A DNA stretch of 64,000 nt, from NCBI GenBank assembly GCA_963773035.1, contig CAVYZX010000005.1, forward strand, positions 62,001-126,000. The letters are read 5' to 3'. Below the pieces are notes generated by a model that was not told the origin of the DNA, made no database searches, and saw only the letters and a program-made list of their open reading frames with translations. Below, piece after piece: positions 24,540 through 32,046 of the stretch; positions within the stretch are counted from its first letter, which is position 1, and each line of letters opens with the position of its first letter. The DNA comes from CAVRXZ01 sp963773035 (GTDB lineage Bacteria > Acidobacteriota > Vicinamibacteria > Vicinamibacterales > CAVVIG01). The position numbers and the translations under genes are program-made.

Positions 24540-24612
24540 AGTTCTAACATGCACCCCGTACACGACGTAAGGGAATCGTAATGATCGTAATAGACGTAAC
24601 CGACGTGAGGTA
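24540..24612. repeat. Degenerate CGTAA/ACGT periodic repeat before the metallo-beta-lactamase gene
   Basis: The gap between two divergent genes carries repeated CGTAA-type units (CGTAAGGGAATCGTAATGAT, then CGTAATAGACGTAACCGACG). The period is 9 to 12 bases. A comparable ACGTCA-rich array codes for the signal peptide of the M1 peptidase at 7298-7338. No function is assigned. Confidence 0.5.
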
Positions 24613-24615
24613 TTT

Positions 24616-26115
24616 ATGACGAACAGACGAGTCGCCATGACCGCGTTCGCCCTGACTGTGGCGACGGCCGGACCCGCCGCCGCGCAGGACGCCAGAACGG
24701 TGTTGCAGGCCGCATCGACCGCGATGGGCGCCGGCAACGTGAAGACTATCCAGTACTCGGGAATCGGGTGGAACGCAGCGGTCGGCCAGAGCTTCAGCCC
24801 GGCTGAAGACTGGCCCCGGTTCGAGATGACCCGTTACACGCGGACCATCGACTACGACGCCAAGACGTCGAGCGAACAGATCACCCGGAGGCAGGGCAAC
24901 TATCCGCCGCAGGGCGGCGGCGGCACGCCGATTCAGGGTGAACAGCAACAACATCTCCTCGTGAGCGGCAACAGCGCGTGGAACATGCAAGGCACGACCG
25001 CCAATCCCGTTCCGGCCGCTGCGGAGCTTCGACAGCTCGACATTCTGCTCACGCCGCACGGATTCATCAAGGCCGCGTTGGCCGCCAATCCAACCGCCGT
25101 CTCACGAACGGTCGGGGGACGCAAAGCGACAGTCGTGTCGTTCACAGCGCTGGGAAAATACAAAGTCAACGGCACGTTCAACGACCAGAACCTGCTCGAA
25201 CTGGTGCAGACCTGGGCGCCGAATCCGGTGCTGGGTGACATGCTGTACGAAACCCGCTACACCGAATACAAGGATTTCGCAGGCGTGAAGTTTCCAACCG
25301 TGTTGCACTCGCATCAGGGAGACGTCAGGCTGAATCAAGGCCACAACTTCATGGAAGTCAGGGTTTCGAGCGTTCAGCCGAACGCCACGGTTGCCGCGCT
25401 CGCCATCCCCGACAACGTCCGTCAGGCCAGCGCACCTGCGTTGCGGGTGGAGTCTCAAAAACTGGCGGACGGTACCTGGCTCGTCGCGGGTGGAAGTCAC
25501 AACAGCGTGGCTCTCGAGTTCCGCGATTTCGTGACGGTCATCGAGGCGCCCCTGAACGAGGAGCGTTCGCTCGCGGTGATCGCTGAAGTGCAGAAGCTCG
25601 TCCCCAACAAGCCAATTCGCTACCTGGTGAATACACACCACCACTTCGATCACTCGGGTGGACTCCGAACCTACGTCGCGGAAGGCGCGACGATCATTAC
25701 CCATCAAGGCAACCGCGAATTCTACGACCAGGTGGTCTTTCACCCGTCGGTGCGGACCATGCAGGCCGATCATTTGTCGCTCGCGCCCCGCGCGCCGGCT
25801 TTCGAGACCACCAGCCAGAAATACGTCGTGAGCGACGGCGTTCGCTCGCTGGAGGTGTACACGGTGCAGGGTCTCGGCCACAGCCAGGGAATGCTCATCG
25901 CCTATCTACCCAAGGAGAAAATGCTCGTCAACGCCGACCTGTATTCGCCGCCGGCTCAAGGCGCACAGCCCCCGGCAACCCCGACTGCGGGCTCGGTCGT
26001 GTTGAACCAGAACATCCAGCGCTTGAAATTGGATGTCGCCCAGCATGTGCCCATCCATGGGCGAGTAGGAACGATGGAGGAGTTCACGAAGATCGTCGGA
26101 GCGCCGCGCAATTAG
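24616..26115 (+). CDS. Metallo-beta-lactamase-fold metallohydrolase, secreted
   Basis: A 499-residue exported protein (MTNRRVAMTAFALTVATAGPAAAQ). The N-terminal 260 residues form a beta-rich lipoprotein-localisation-like region. The C-terminal half holds the MBL fold with HxHxDH: NTHHHFDHSGGLRTYV, and later metal-binding positions GLGHSQGMLIAYL and the HVPIHG segment. It resembles members of the secreted MBL-fold class common in Acidobacteria, whose substrate is not known. Lactamase activity is not implied. It faces away from the quinoprotein gene across a 135-base repeat-containing gap. Confidence 0.88.
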   Translation: MTNRRVAMTAFALTVATAGPAAAQDARTVLQAASTAMGAGNVKTIQYSGIGWNAAVGQSFSPAEDWPRFEMTRYTRTIDYDAKTSSEQITRRQGNYPPQGGGGTPIQGEQQQHLLVSGNSAWNMQGTTANPVPAAAELRQLDILLTPHGFIKAALAANPTAVSRTVGGRKATVVSFTALGKYKVNGTFNDQNLLELVQTWAPNPVLGDMLYETRYTEYKDFAGVKFPTVLHSHQGDVRLNQGHNFMEVRVSSVQPNATVAALAIPDNVRQASAPALRVESQKLADGTWLVAGGSHNSVALEFRDFVTVIEAPLNEERSLAVIAEVQKLVPNKPIRYLVNTHHHFDHSGGLRTYVAEGATIITHQGNREFYDQVVFHPSVRTMQADHLSLAPRAPAFETTSQKYVVSDGVRSLEVYTVQGLGHSQGMLIAYLPKEKMLVNADLYSPPAQGAQPPATPTAGSVVLNQNIQRLKLDVAQHVPIHGRVGTMEEFTKIVGAPRN

Positions 26116-26424
26116 GGAGCCTCTCGACCGCAGAGGACGCGGAGGGCGCAGGGACTCACCTGATACGATTCCTTGCGCTCTCCGGCGATCAGCCGGGGCG
26201 CACGATGCAAGCTGCGAGAAGGCGAGGACAAGAGTGCATTCGAACGGCAGGGCAAGGCCTTCGTCGGTGGGGACCCCGCGGTGTCGGCTCGGGACGCATC
26301 TCAACCTGCGATTTGTCGGTCGTGACGCATGGAACGTGACGAATCGGCGTCCTCCGATCATCTAAGCCGGTGTGGGGTCCGCTTGCGTTGGGTCCGCTTT
26401 AGGCGGACCAAGAGTTCAAGCAGT
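26116..26424. other. Non-coding gap with repeats, no supported gene
   Basis: About 310 bases without a credible gene. It starts with a Cys/Asp-free low-complexity block around ACCGCAGAGGACGCGGAGGG (26129-26148), of the same type as 3111-3160 and 34541-34625. It ends with a hairpin GGTCCGC-TTTA-GGCGGACC (26391-26409) next to the end of the transporter gene. The middle part looks like a decayed fragment in some frames, but no start or domain can be defended. Confidence 0.5.
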
Positions 26425-27738
26425 TCAAAACGTGGGGACGGGAAGCAGGAACCCGCCGAACAACAGGTAGGCCAGCAGCAGGGTCCACAGCACGTTGAAA
26501 GCCTGACCGCCGAGAAACGCGAGCGCCGGTCGCCTGGCCTCGGCGTTGATGATCTCCGAGAATCTGGTTTCGAGCCCGATCGAGGCAAATGCCAAGGCAA
26601 ACCACCAGGTTCTCAGACCGGCGAGCAGGTTTTTCGTTTCATTGACCAGAGCAGGCGGAAGCAGAAACGAAAACACGAACGAAGCGGCGACGAACCCGAG
26701 CACGAACTTGGGGAACCGCTCCCAGACGATGGCCGCGCTCGGGCCTTGGCCGGATCGGCCGGGTTCCTTCAGGCTCCACCAGATTGTCAGAATGAACGCC
26801 GCAAATCCGATCAGGACGTTCTGCGAGAGCTTCACCACGACGCCGGCATTTCGCGCGGTGCTGCTGATCATTTCACCGGCTGCCACCACCGATGCGCTGG
26901 TGTCGAGCGTCCCGCCAAGCCACGCGCCGCCGACCGCATCAGGAATTCCGAAGGCCCGAATGGCCCACGGCATCACGACCATCATGGGAGCGGCAACGAT
27001 CACGACCAGCGACGTTACATAGGAAAGCTTTTTTCGATCGCCTTGAATGGCGCCACACGCCGCAATTGCTGCTGATACGCCGCAAATCGACACCGCCGAT
27101 GCCAGCATCGTCGCGAACTCGTCGTCGACGCGGAGCCGCCGTGCGAGCCAGAACGAGACGAACCAGACGGCGGTCACCACGAGAAGGGCCTGGGCAATTC
27201 CGAGGAGCCCCGCCTGCATCAGATCTGCGAACAAGATTCCTGCGCCGAGAAGCACCAGACCGGTCTTGATGTAGTACTCCGTCCGGACCGCTTCCAACAG
27301 CCAGGCGGGAACGGTCGTCGCATTGCTGATGGCAAGGCCCAGGAGAAACGCGAAGATCACGTACTCCAAACCCCAGTGTGCGACGGCTGTGTTGCCGGCA
27401 ATCACCTGCGCCAGCCAGCCGAGAAGGAAAACCGGCGGGAAACCCATGGCGAACCGTTTGAGCGATCCACCCATCAGCAGGACCGTCGCTGCCGCAAGAA
27501 CCGCGAGCACCACTCCAAGCACGAGCGAGGTCTGAAGGTTGTGGATGGTCCACACTTTTCCGGAAAGATCGCCAGCGTTCGTCCACGCAAACACCGGAAG
27601 CTCGAGTCGAACGCCGGCGAGAACGAATCCGATGATCAGGAAGCCACACCAGACCGCCAGCCAGTCTTCGTTTTCGTACGGGCGCGGCCGCGGCGTCGCG
27701 GCGATGGGAACGTCCTGTGCGTTGGTGGCTGTGATCAT
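26425..27738 (-). CDS. YeiH/UPF0324-type inner-membrane transporter (putative sulfate exporter family)
   Basis: A 437-residue polytopic protein with about ten to twelve hydrophobic helices. Signature stretches are LLGAGILFADLMQAG, ATMLASAVSICGVSAAIAACGAI, GAWLGGTLDTSASVVAAGEM, VVKLSQNVLIGFAAFI and FALAFASIGLETRFSEI, matching the UPF0324/YeiH family. The repeated 'A....CG.SA..A' and 'G...DTSA.V.AAG' elements mark the inverted-repeat core. Some members are called sulfate exporters by neighbourhood only; the substrate is not proven. A divergently placed gene lies on the other side of the gap. It ends in a repeat-bearing gap before the cytochrome c. Confidence 0.83.
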   Translation of the reverse strand: MITATNAQDVPIAATPRPRPYENEDWLAVWCGFLIIGFVLAGVRLELPVFAWTNAGDLSGKVWTIHNLQTSLVLGVVLAVLAAATVLLMGGSLKRFAMGFPPVFLLGWLAQVIAGNTAVAHWGLEYVIFAFLLGLAISNATTVPAWLLEAVRTEYYIKTGLVLLGAGILFADLMQAGLLGIAQALLVVTAVWFVSFWLARRLRVDDEFATMLASAVSICGVSAAIAACGAIQGDRKKLSYVTSLVVIVAAPMMVVMPWAIRAFGIPDAVGGAWLGGTLDTSASVVAAGEMISSTARNAGVVVKLSQNVLIGFAAFILTIWWSLKEPGRSGQGPSAAIVWERFPKFVLGFVAASFVFSFLLPPALVNETKNLLAGLRTWWFALAFASIGLETRFSEIINAEARRPALAFLGGQAFNVLWTLLLAYLLFGGFLLPVPTF

Positions 27739-27752
27739 TGTTGAAATCGACT

Positions 27753-27795
27753 CTTAGCTCCAGCTTAGCCCTAAGCCGTGAGCCCTGAGCCCTTG
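27753..27795. repeat. Heptamer array AGCCCTA/AGCCCTG overlapping a gene end
   Basis: Several 7-base units (AGCCCTA, AGCCGTG, AGCCCTG and AGCCCTT) lie between the YeiH start and the cytochrome c stop. The array is the reverse complement of the unit at 13021. The cytochrome c stop codon falls within the last copy (CCCTGAC on the minus strand). Confidence 0.8.
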
Positions 27796-28221
27796 TCAGG
27801 GCTTCCGTTTCGCCGTGATGAGCACCTGGTTCAGCGCGTCGAGATCCGTGTCGAGTTCCTTCTCGCCTGCAGGGTACTTGTTGGCCTGAAGAATATACGC
27901 CACGATGTCGCGATAGCGCTGAGGAGTGAGGCTGTTGGGACGATCCGACGGCATCAGCGTCCGGATTCGAACAAAGAGCTCACCCACAGCGGTGTTGTCC
28001 CACTGAAACGCAAAGCTCTCTTCGACGAGGCTGGGCGCCGTACTGCTCCCGCGAAGGTCTTCGGCGTGGCATGAGGCGCAGTCAGCGATGTAGGCGCTTC
28101 GACCGCGTTGCGCCTGCTCGTCCGTGTAGACCCCGTCCCACACGGTTCGTTCGGCGCTCGTCAGTCCCTGGATCCCGCAGACTGCGAGAACTGCCACGAT
28201 GGATCCGATTCTCGCCCTCAC
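27796..28221 (-). CDS. Monohaem cytochrome c, periplasmic
   Basis: A 141-residue protein with a signal peptide (MRARIGSIVAVLAVCGIQG...SAE). The haem-binding site is CASCH and the axial Met is likely that of RTLMPSDRP. The body (YIADCASCHAEDLRGSSTAPSL ... YRDIVAYILQANKYP) resembles alcohol-dehydrogenase-associated cytochromes c-I. It overlaps the start of the adjacent quinoprotein by 4 bases (ATGA), so the two are translationally coupled and very likely exchange electrons. It would accept electrons from PQQH2 and pass them to the respiratory chain. Confidence 0.9.
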   Translation of the reverse strand: MRARIGSIVAVLAVCGIQGLTSAERTVWDGVYTDEQAQRGRSAYIADCASCHAEDLRGSSTAPSLVEESFAFQWDNTAVGELFVRIRTLMPSDRPNSLTPQRYRDIVAYILQANKYPAGEKELDTDLDALNQVLITAKRKP

Positions 28222-30014
28222 CGGTTGCTGTCCGGCAGCGCGAACACGAGCAGCGAATTGCCGCTGTTCGGCCGCCGAATCTCCGGCGCCAGTTCAGGCG
28301 GAATGAGCGCCGACCAGCTGCCGCCGCCGATGCCAGCCGGCATCGCGACGTACTGTTTGCCCTTCGCCAGATAGGTGACTGGAAACCCCTGCGCTGACGT
28401 CGGCAGTCGCGTCTGCCAGAGAATCTTTCCGTTCGCGGCGTCGTAGGCATACATGTGCCGATCCCAGTCCCCACCGAACACAAGTCCGCCAGCCGTCGTC
28501 AGCGCAGCGGTGTTCGAAGGCGATGCGGTCCGATGGCGCCAAAGAACTTTCCCGGACGCAGCATCCATCGCGAGGAACTCGCCGAGATTGCCTCCGGAGT
28601 CCGGATGCTTGTAGTCGCGTCTGCGAACCGGTCCCGTGCCGCCCCTTCCAGCGATCTTCTCCATCGGCCCGAACGTGGCTTTCTCGCAGTTCAAGTTCAT
28701 AGGAATGTACAGGGCGCCCGTTTGCGGACTGAAGGCCATGGCGCGCCAGCTCTTGAAGCCGGCCGTGCTCGGGCACATGTCGACCTCCACTCCCAGCTGC
28801 GGGATCTTGTCGGCGCGGTAGAAGACCTTTCCGGATTGCGGGTTCACTTCGAGAATCGTCTGATAACCAAGATCGTTCGCATGAACGAACTCGCCGGTCG
28901 TTCGGTCGAGCTGCCAGAGAATCCCCAACTTGCCCATCTTGAACAGCGACTTGCGGCCTCCGATGTCGATCAGGATGTTCTCGAAGACCTCGTCCATGTC
29001 CTGCGTTTCGCCGGGGATGTGCTGGTAGTACCACTTCATTTTTCCCGTGTCGGGATCGAGCGCCAGCGTCGAGTTCGTGTAGAGCGCCGAACCCTCGGTT
29101 CCCCGGACGACGCGGGCCCACGGCTTCGCTTGTGCGGTGCCCCAGTACACGAGATTGGCGTCAGGATCGTAGCTGCCGGCGATCCACGCGTCGCTGCCCG
29201 CTCGAAACGTCAGCGGCAGGTCGCCCCATGTGTCGCCGCCCGGTTCGCCAGGTCGAGCAACGGTGGACGTCCGCCACAGCTCCTTTCCGGTCGCCGCGTC
29301 GTGACCGGTGATGAAGCAGACATCGTCCTTATAGCGCGCGCAACCGGTGATTCCCGCAATCACCTTGCCGCGGACGACGATCGGTCCGGACGTGTAGCCG
29401 TAACCCAGCTTGGAATCGGCGACGGTGGTGTCCCACACGCGCTTCCCCGTTCGCGCGTCGATGGCGACGATGTGGGCGTCGTTGGTGGTTCCGAAAATCT
29501 TGTCGCCGAAGATGGCGACGTTTCGTTGAATCCCCCGGCCGGTATCGCCGGCGGCTGCGGTGGCCGGTCGTTGCGAAAGCCGCGGGATGGCCGTCTGCTC
29601 GGCCCCTCCACCAGTCTGGCCGTCGCCCCGTGGAGGCGCGGGGGTATCGGTGGCTTCCGGCCGATACTCCCAAATCAAATCGCCTGTGGCCGCGTCGAGC
29701 GCTTGAATCACACCCTTCGGGTTGGGCAGATACATCACGCCGTTGTAGACGAGCGGCACGGCCTCCTGCGCGCCGGTGTCGTCCATCGACCACGACCAGG
29801 CGAGCTGAAGCTGTTGAACGTTCTGCCGGTTGATTTGATCGAGCGGACTGTAACCCCAGGCGTTATCCGTACGCCTCCAGTTCAACCAGTCGCCAGCCGC
29901 TGGATTTCGCAGCATGGCTTCCGTCACTGGACGGAAATCCTTGACCTGCGCGCCCACCCAGAGGTGGCTCGCCAGAACAATGACGAACATCGAAACAGCC
30001 ATTCGCCTTTTCAT
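28218..30014 (-). CDS. PQQ-dependent alcohol-dehydrogenase-type quinoprotein
   Basis: A 598-residue exported propeller (signal MKRRMAVSMFVIVLASHLWVG). It resembles methanol/ethanol dehydrogenases: W-repeats DAATGDLIW, DARTGKRVW, DAATGKELW, DPDTGKMKW and DAASGKVLW; the cofactor-side element GGDTWGDLP; and YDPDANLVYWGTAQAKPW. The vicinal Cys pair of MxaF/XoxF is absent from the expected position (AAAGDTGRGIQRN), while a C-x7-C (GCARYKDDVC) lies one blade later. No haem c domain is fused, but a cytochrome c overlaps its end. It would oxidise a primary alcohol or similar substrate in the periplasm. Substrate unknown. Confidence 0.88.
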   Translation of the reverse strand: MKRRMAVSMFVIVLASHLWVGAQVKDFRPVTEAMLRNPAAGDWLNWRRTDNAWGYSPLDQINRQNVQQLQLAWSWSMDDTGAQEAVPLVYNGVMYLPNPKGVIQALDAATGDLIWEYRPEATDTPAPPRGDGQTGGGAEQTAIPRLSQRPATAAAGDTGRGIQRNVAIFGDKIFGTTNDAHIVAIDARTGKRVWDTTVADSKLGYGYTSGPIVVRGKVIAGITGCARYKDDVCFITGHDAATGKELWRTSTVARPGEPGGDTWGDLPLTFRAGSDAWIAGSYDPDANLVYWGTAQAKPWARVVRGTEGSALYTNSTLALDPDTGKMKWYYQHIPGETQDMDEVFENILIDIGGRKSLFKMGKLGILWQLDRTTGEFVHANDLGYQTILEVNPQSGKVFYRADKIPQLGVEVDMCPSTAGFKSWRAMAFSPQTGALYIPMNLNCEKATFGPMEKIAGRGGTGPVRRRDYKHPDSGGNLGEFLAMDAASGKVLWRHRTASPSNTAALTTAGGLVFGGDWDRHMYAYDAANGKILWQTRLPTSAQGFPVTYLAKGKQYVAMPAGIGGGSWSALIPPELAPEIRRPNSGNSLLVFALPDSNR

Positions 30015-30032
30015 GATCTGCCCCCTCGAGCG

Positions 30033-31961
30033 TTACGATCCAAGCGCAAAAGCCACGAGTGCATTGTCCGCGCCCGTGCCGGTCGCGACGACGATGAACT
30101 GGCGGCCTGACCGGGTGCGGTAGGTCATCGGATTCGCCGTGTTTGCGTACGGAATCTTCGCTCGCCACACTTCCCGCCCCGTTTTCGTGTCGAACGCGTA
30201 CAAGTAGCTGTCGCCGCCGCCGGTGAACAGAAGACCGGCCTTCGTGACCATGGCGCCGCCGCGATTGTTCGACGACCCGAGACGTGCAGGAAGAGCGACG
30301 CCCTTGAGCAAGGGATGGTTCCGAAGCGCCTCGCTGCCTTCGCCGAGAGGCACGCGCCAGGCGATCTCGCCTCTGTTCAGGTCGATGGCGGTCAACACGC
30401 TGTAGGGCGGTGCCGTCAGTGGGAGCCCCTGAATGTTCGTCTCCTCGCCGCCACGTGCGAATCGATTCGAGTAGTCCACTAGCACAAGCGGATCCGATCC
30501 ATCGTTCTTCCCCACGCGATTGACGCCGACGCCGCGAGTCGCCCGGACGAACAGATAGCCCGACTCGGGATCGAACGCCGCTCCGCCCCAGTTGGCGCCT
30601 CCGCCCTGCCCCGGCCGCTGCAACGTTCCTTCCAGTGACGGCGGCGTGTAGAGAGGACCGATTCGAAATCGTTGCATCTGCTCCCGAGCCATTCGATGTA
30701 TCTCGGGTGTCAAATCGTTCGCATCGTCGAGCGTCACACCCTGATCGACGAAGGCTGGAGGTTTGGCTGGAAATGGCTGTGTCGGATACGGTTTCTCGCC
30801 CGGCACGTTGGAATCGCCTGGCACCGGACGCTCGACAATCGGCCAGACCGGTTGACCGGTCACTCGATCGAACACGTAAGCGAATCCCTGCTTGGTGACC
30901 TGCGCGACCGCGTCGATTCGTCGGCCGTTCACCGTGATTGTCACGAGATTCGGCTGGGCCGGGTTGTCGTAATCCCAAAGCCCGTGGTGGACCATCTGAA
31001 AATGCCACTTCATCTTGCCGGTCGCCGCCTCGAGACAGATGAGCGACTCGGCAAACAGATTTGCGCCGGGCCGTCCGCCACCGTAGTAGTCGCTGCTTGG
31101 CGTCGACGTTGGTAGATAAATGAGCCCACGCGCAGCGTCCAACGCCATCGGCGCCCAGACGTTCGCGTGGCCATTGCGCCGCCACGACTCGTTGTCCCAA
31201 CTATCTGCGCCCGGGTCTTTCGGCGATTGCGGAACCACGGAAAACGTCCAGACTCGTTTGCCGGTTCGCGCGTTGAACGCCTGCACGTATCCGACTGGGT
31301 CGAACGTCTGGACACGATCGGGAACCTGACTTCCGACGACGACCAGATCTTGGTACACAACCGGCGGCGAGCTTTGCGTCACGTGCTTGATGTCCGAGAT
31401 GCGGTCGAGACCGTCGGTCAACGAGACGACGCCACCGTCGCCGAACGAGCGAACCGGTTTGCCTTCCTCGACGTCCAGAGAAAACAGGCGATGCCTGCTA
31501 TTCAGAAAGACGCGGAGCCTTCCCCCATCGCGCCAGAATGCAGTTCCTCGCAGTTTCCAGCCGCTACCGGACAAGATCTGGCCCAGCTTGTACGCCTCGC
31601 CATCGAATCGCCACAGTTCCTTGCCGGTTTCCGCGTCCAGCGCCGCAATGCTGTTGTACGGTGTCGTCACGTAGAGCACACCGTCGATCATCAGCGGCGT
31701 CGCTTCGAAGAAGCCAGGCGTCGTGCCAAATTCTGCGATCGGCATCTCCCAGTGCTTCCACTGCCAGGCTACTTGCAGGCGCTGGACGTTTTGAGCGTTG
31801 ACATCCGTGAGAGCCGAGTACTTCATTCCACCGGGATCGCCGCTGTAATAGAGCCACTCGACTTGCTGCGACGCCCGGGGCTGCGCGAGGAGAAGCGATG
31901 CGCTCGCTCCGGCCAGAAGTACGGCAAGAAGGAAAAGCTGTCGGCGTTTTGTGAACCTCAT
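30033..31961 (-). CDS. PQQ-dependent quinoprotein dehydrogenase, glucose/quinate type
   Basis: Start at 31961 (MRFTKRRQLFLLAVLLAGAS) gives 642 residues and a signal peptide; the reading from 31982 adds seven residues. The N-terminal WLYYSGDPGGMKYSALTDV corresponds to the first blade of glucose-type quinoproteins. Blade tryptophans appear in DAETGKELW, NARTGKRVW, DRVTGQPVW and DLNRGEIAW. It is closely similar to 22438-24480 in blocks such as TVNGRxIxAVAQ, FDRVTGQP and HPLLKGVALP versus HPALKGMTLP. No haem motif. It lies 19 bases from the alcohol-type quinoprotein in the same direction, so both probably share one transcript with the cytochrome c. Confidence 0.89.
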   Translation of the reverse strand: MRFTKRRQLFLLAVLLAGASASLLLAQPRASQQVEWLYYSGDPGGMKYSALTDVNAQNVQRLQVAWQWKHWEMPIAEFGTTPGFFEATPLMIDGVLYVTTPYNSIAALDAETGKELWRFDGEAYKLGQILSGSGWKLRGTAFWRDGGRLRVFLNSRHRLFSLDVEEGKPVRSFGDGGVVSLTDGLDRISDIKHVTQSSPPVVYQDLVVVGSQVPDRVQTFDPVGYVQAFNARTGKRVWTFSVVPQSPKDPGADSWDNESWRRNGHANVWAPMALDAARGLIYLPTSTPSSDYYGGGRPGANLFAESLICLEAATGKMKWHFQMVHHGLWDYDNPAQPNLVTITVNGRRIDAVAQVTKQGFAYVFDRVTGQPVWPIVERPVPGDSNVPGEKPYPTQPFPAKPPAFVDQGVTLDDANDLTPEIHRMAREQMQRFRIGPLYTPPSLEGTLQRPGQGGGANWGGAAFDPESGYLFVRATRGVGVNRVGKNDGSDPLVLVDYSNRFARGGEETNIQGLPLTAPPYSVLTAIDLNRGEIAWRVPLGEGSEALRNHPLLKGVALPARLGSSNNRGGAMVTKAGLLFTGGGDSYLYAFDTKTGREVWRAKIPYANTANPMTYRTRSGRQFIVVATGTGADNALVAFALGS

Positions 31962-32046
31962 GACGGGACCTCGATGAGCCACCGGTTCGGGCTGTGAGAT
32001 TCTGCCACGAGTAAACGCCGAAAGGCGTGCCTAGAAGATAGGGTGG

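Noticed and set aside
28455..30110. A 551-codon plus-strand frame opposite the alcohol-type quinoprotein
   Set aside because: Shadow of the propeller gene; composition rich in Arg and His with no motif and no start context.
29863..31200. A 445-codon minus-strand frame overlapping the third quinoprotein
   Set aside because: Same-strand, different-frame shadow of a gene with full PQQ blade repeats.
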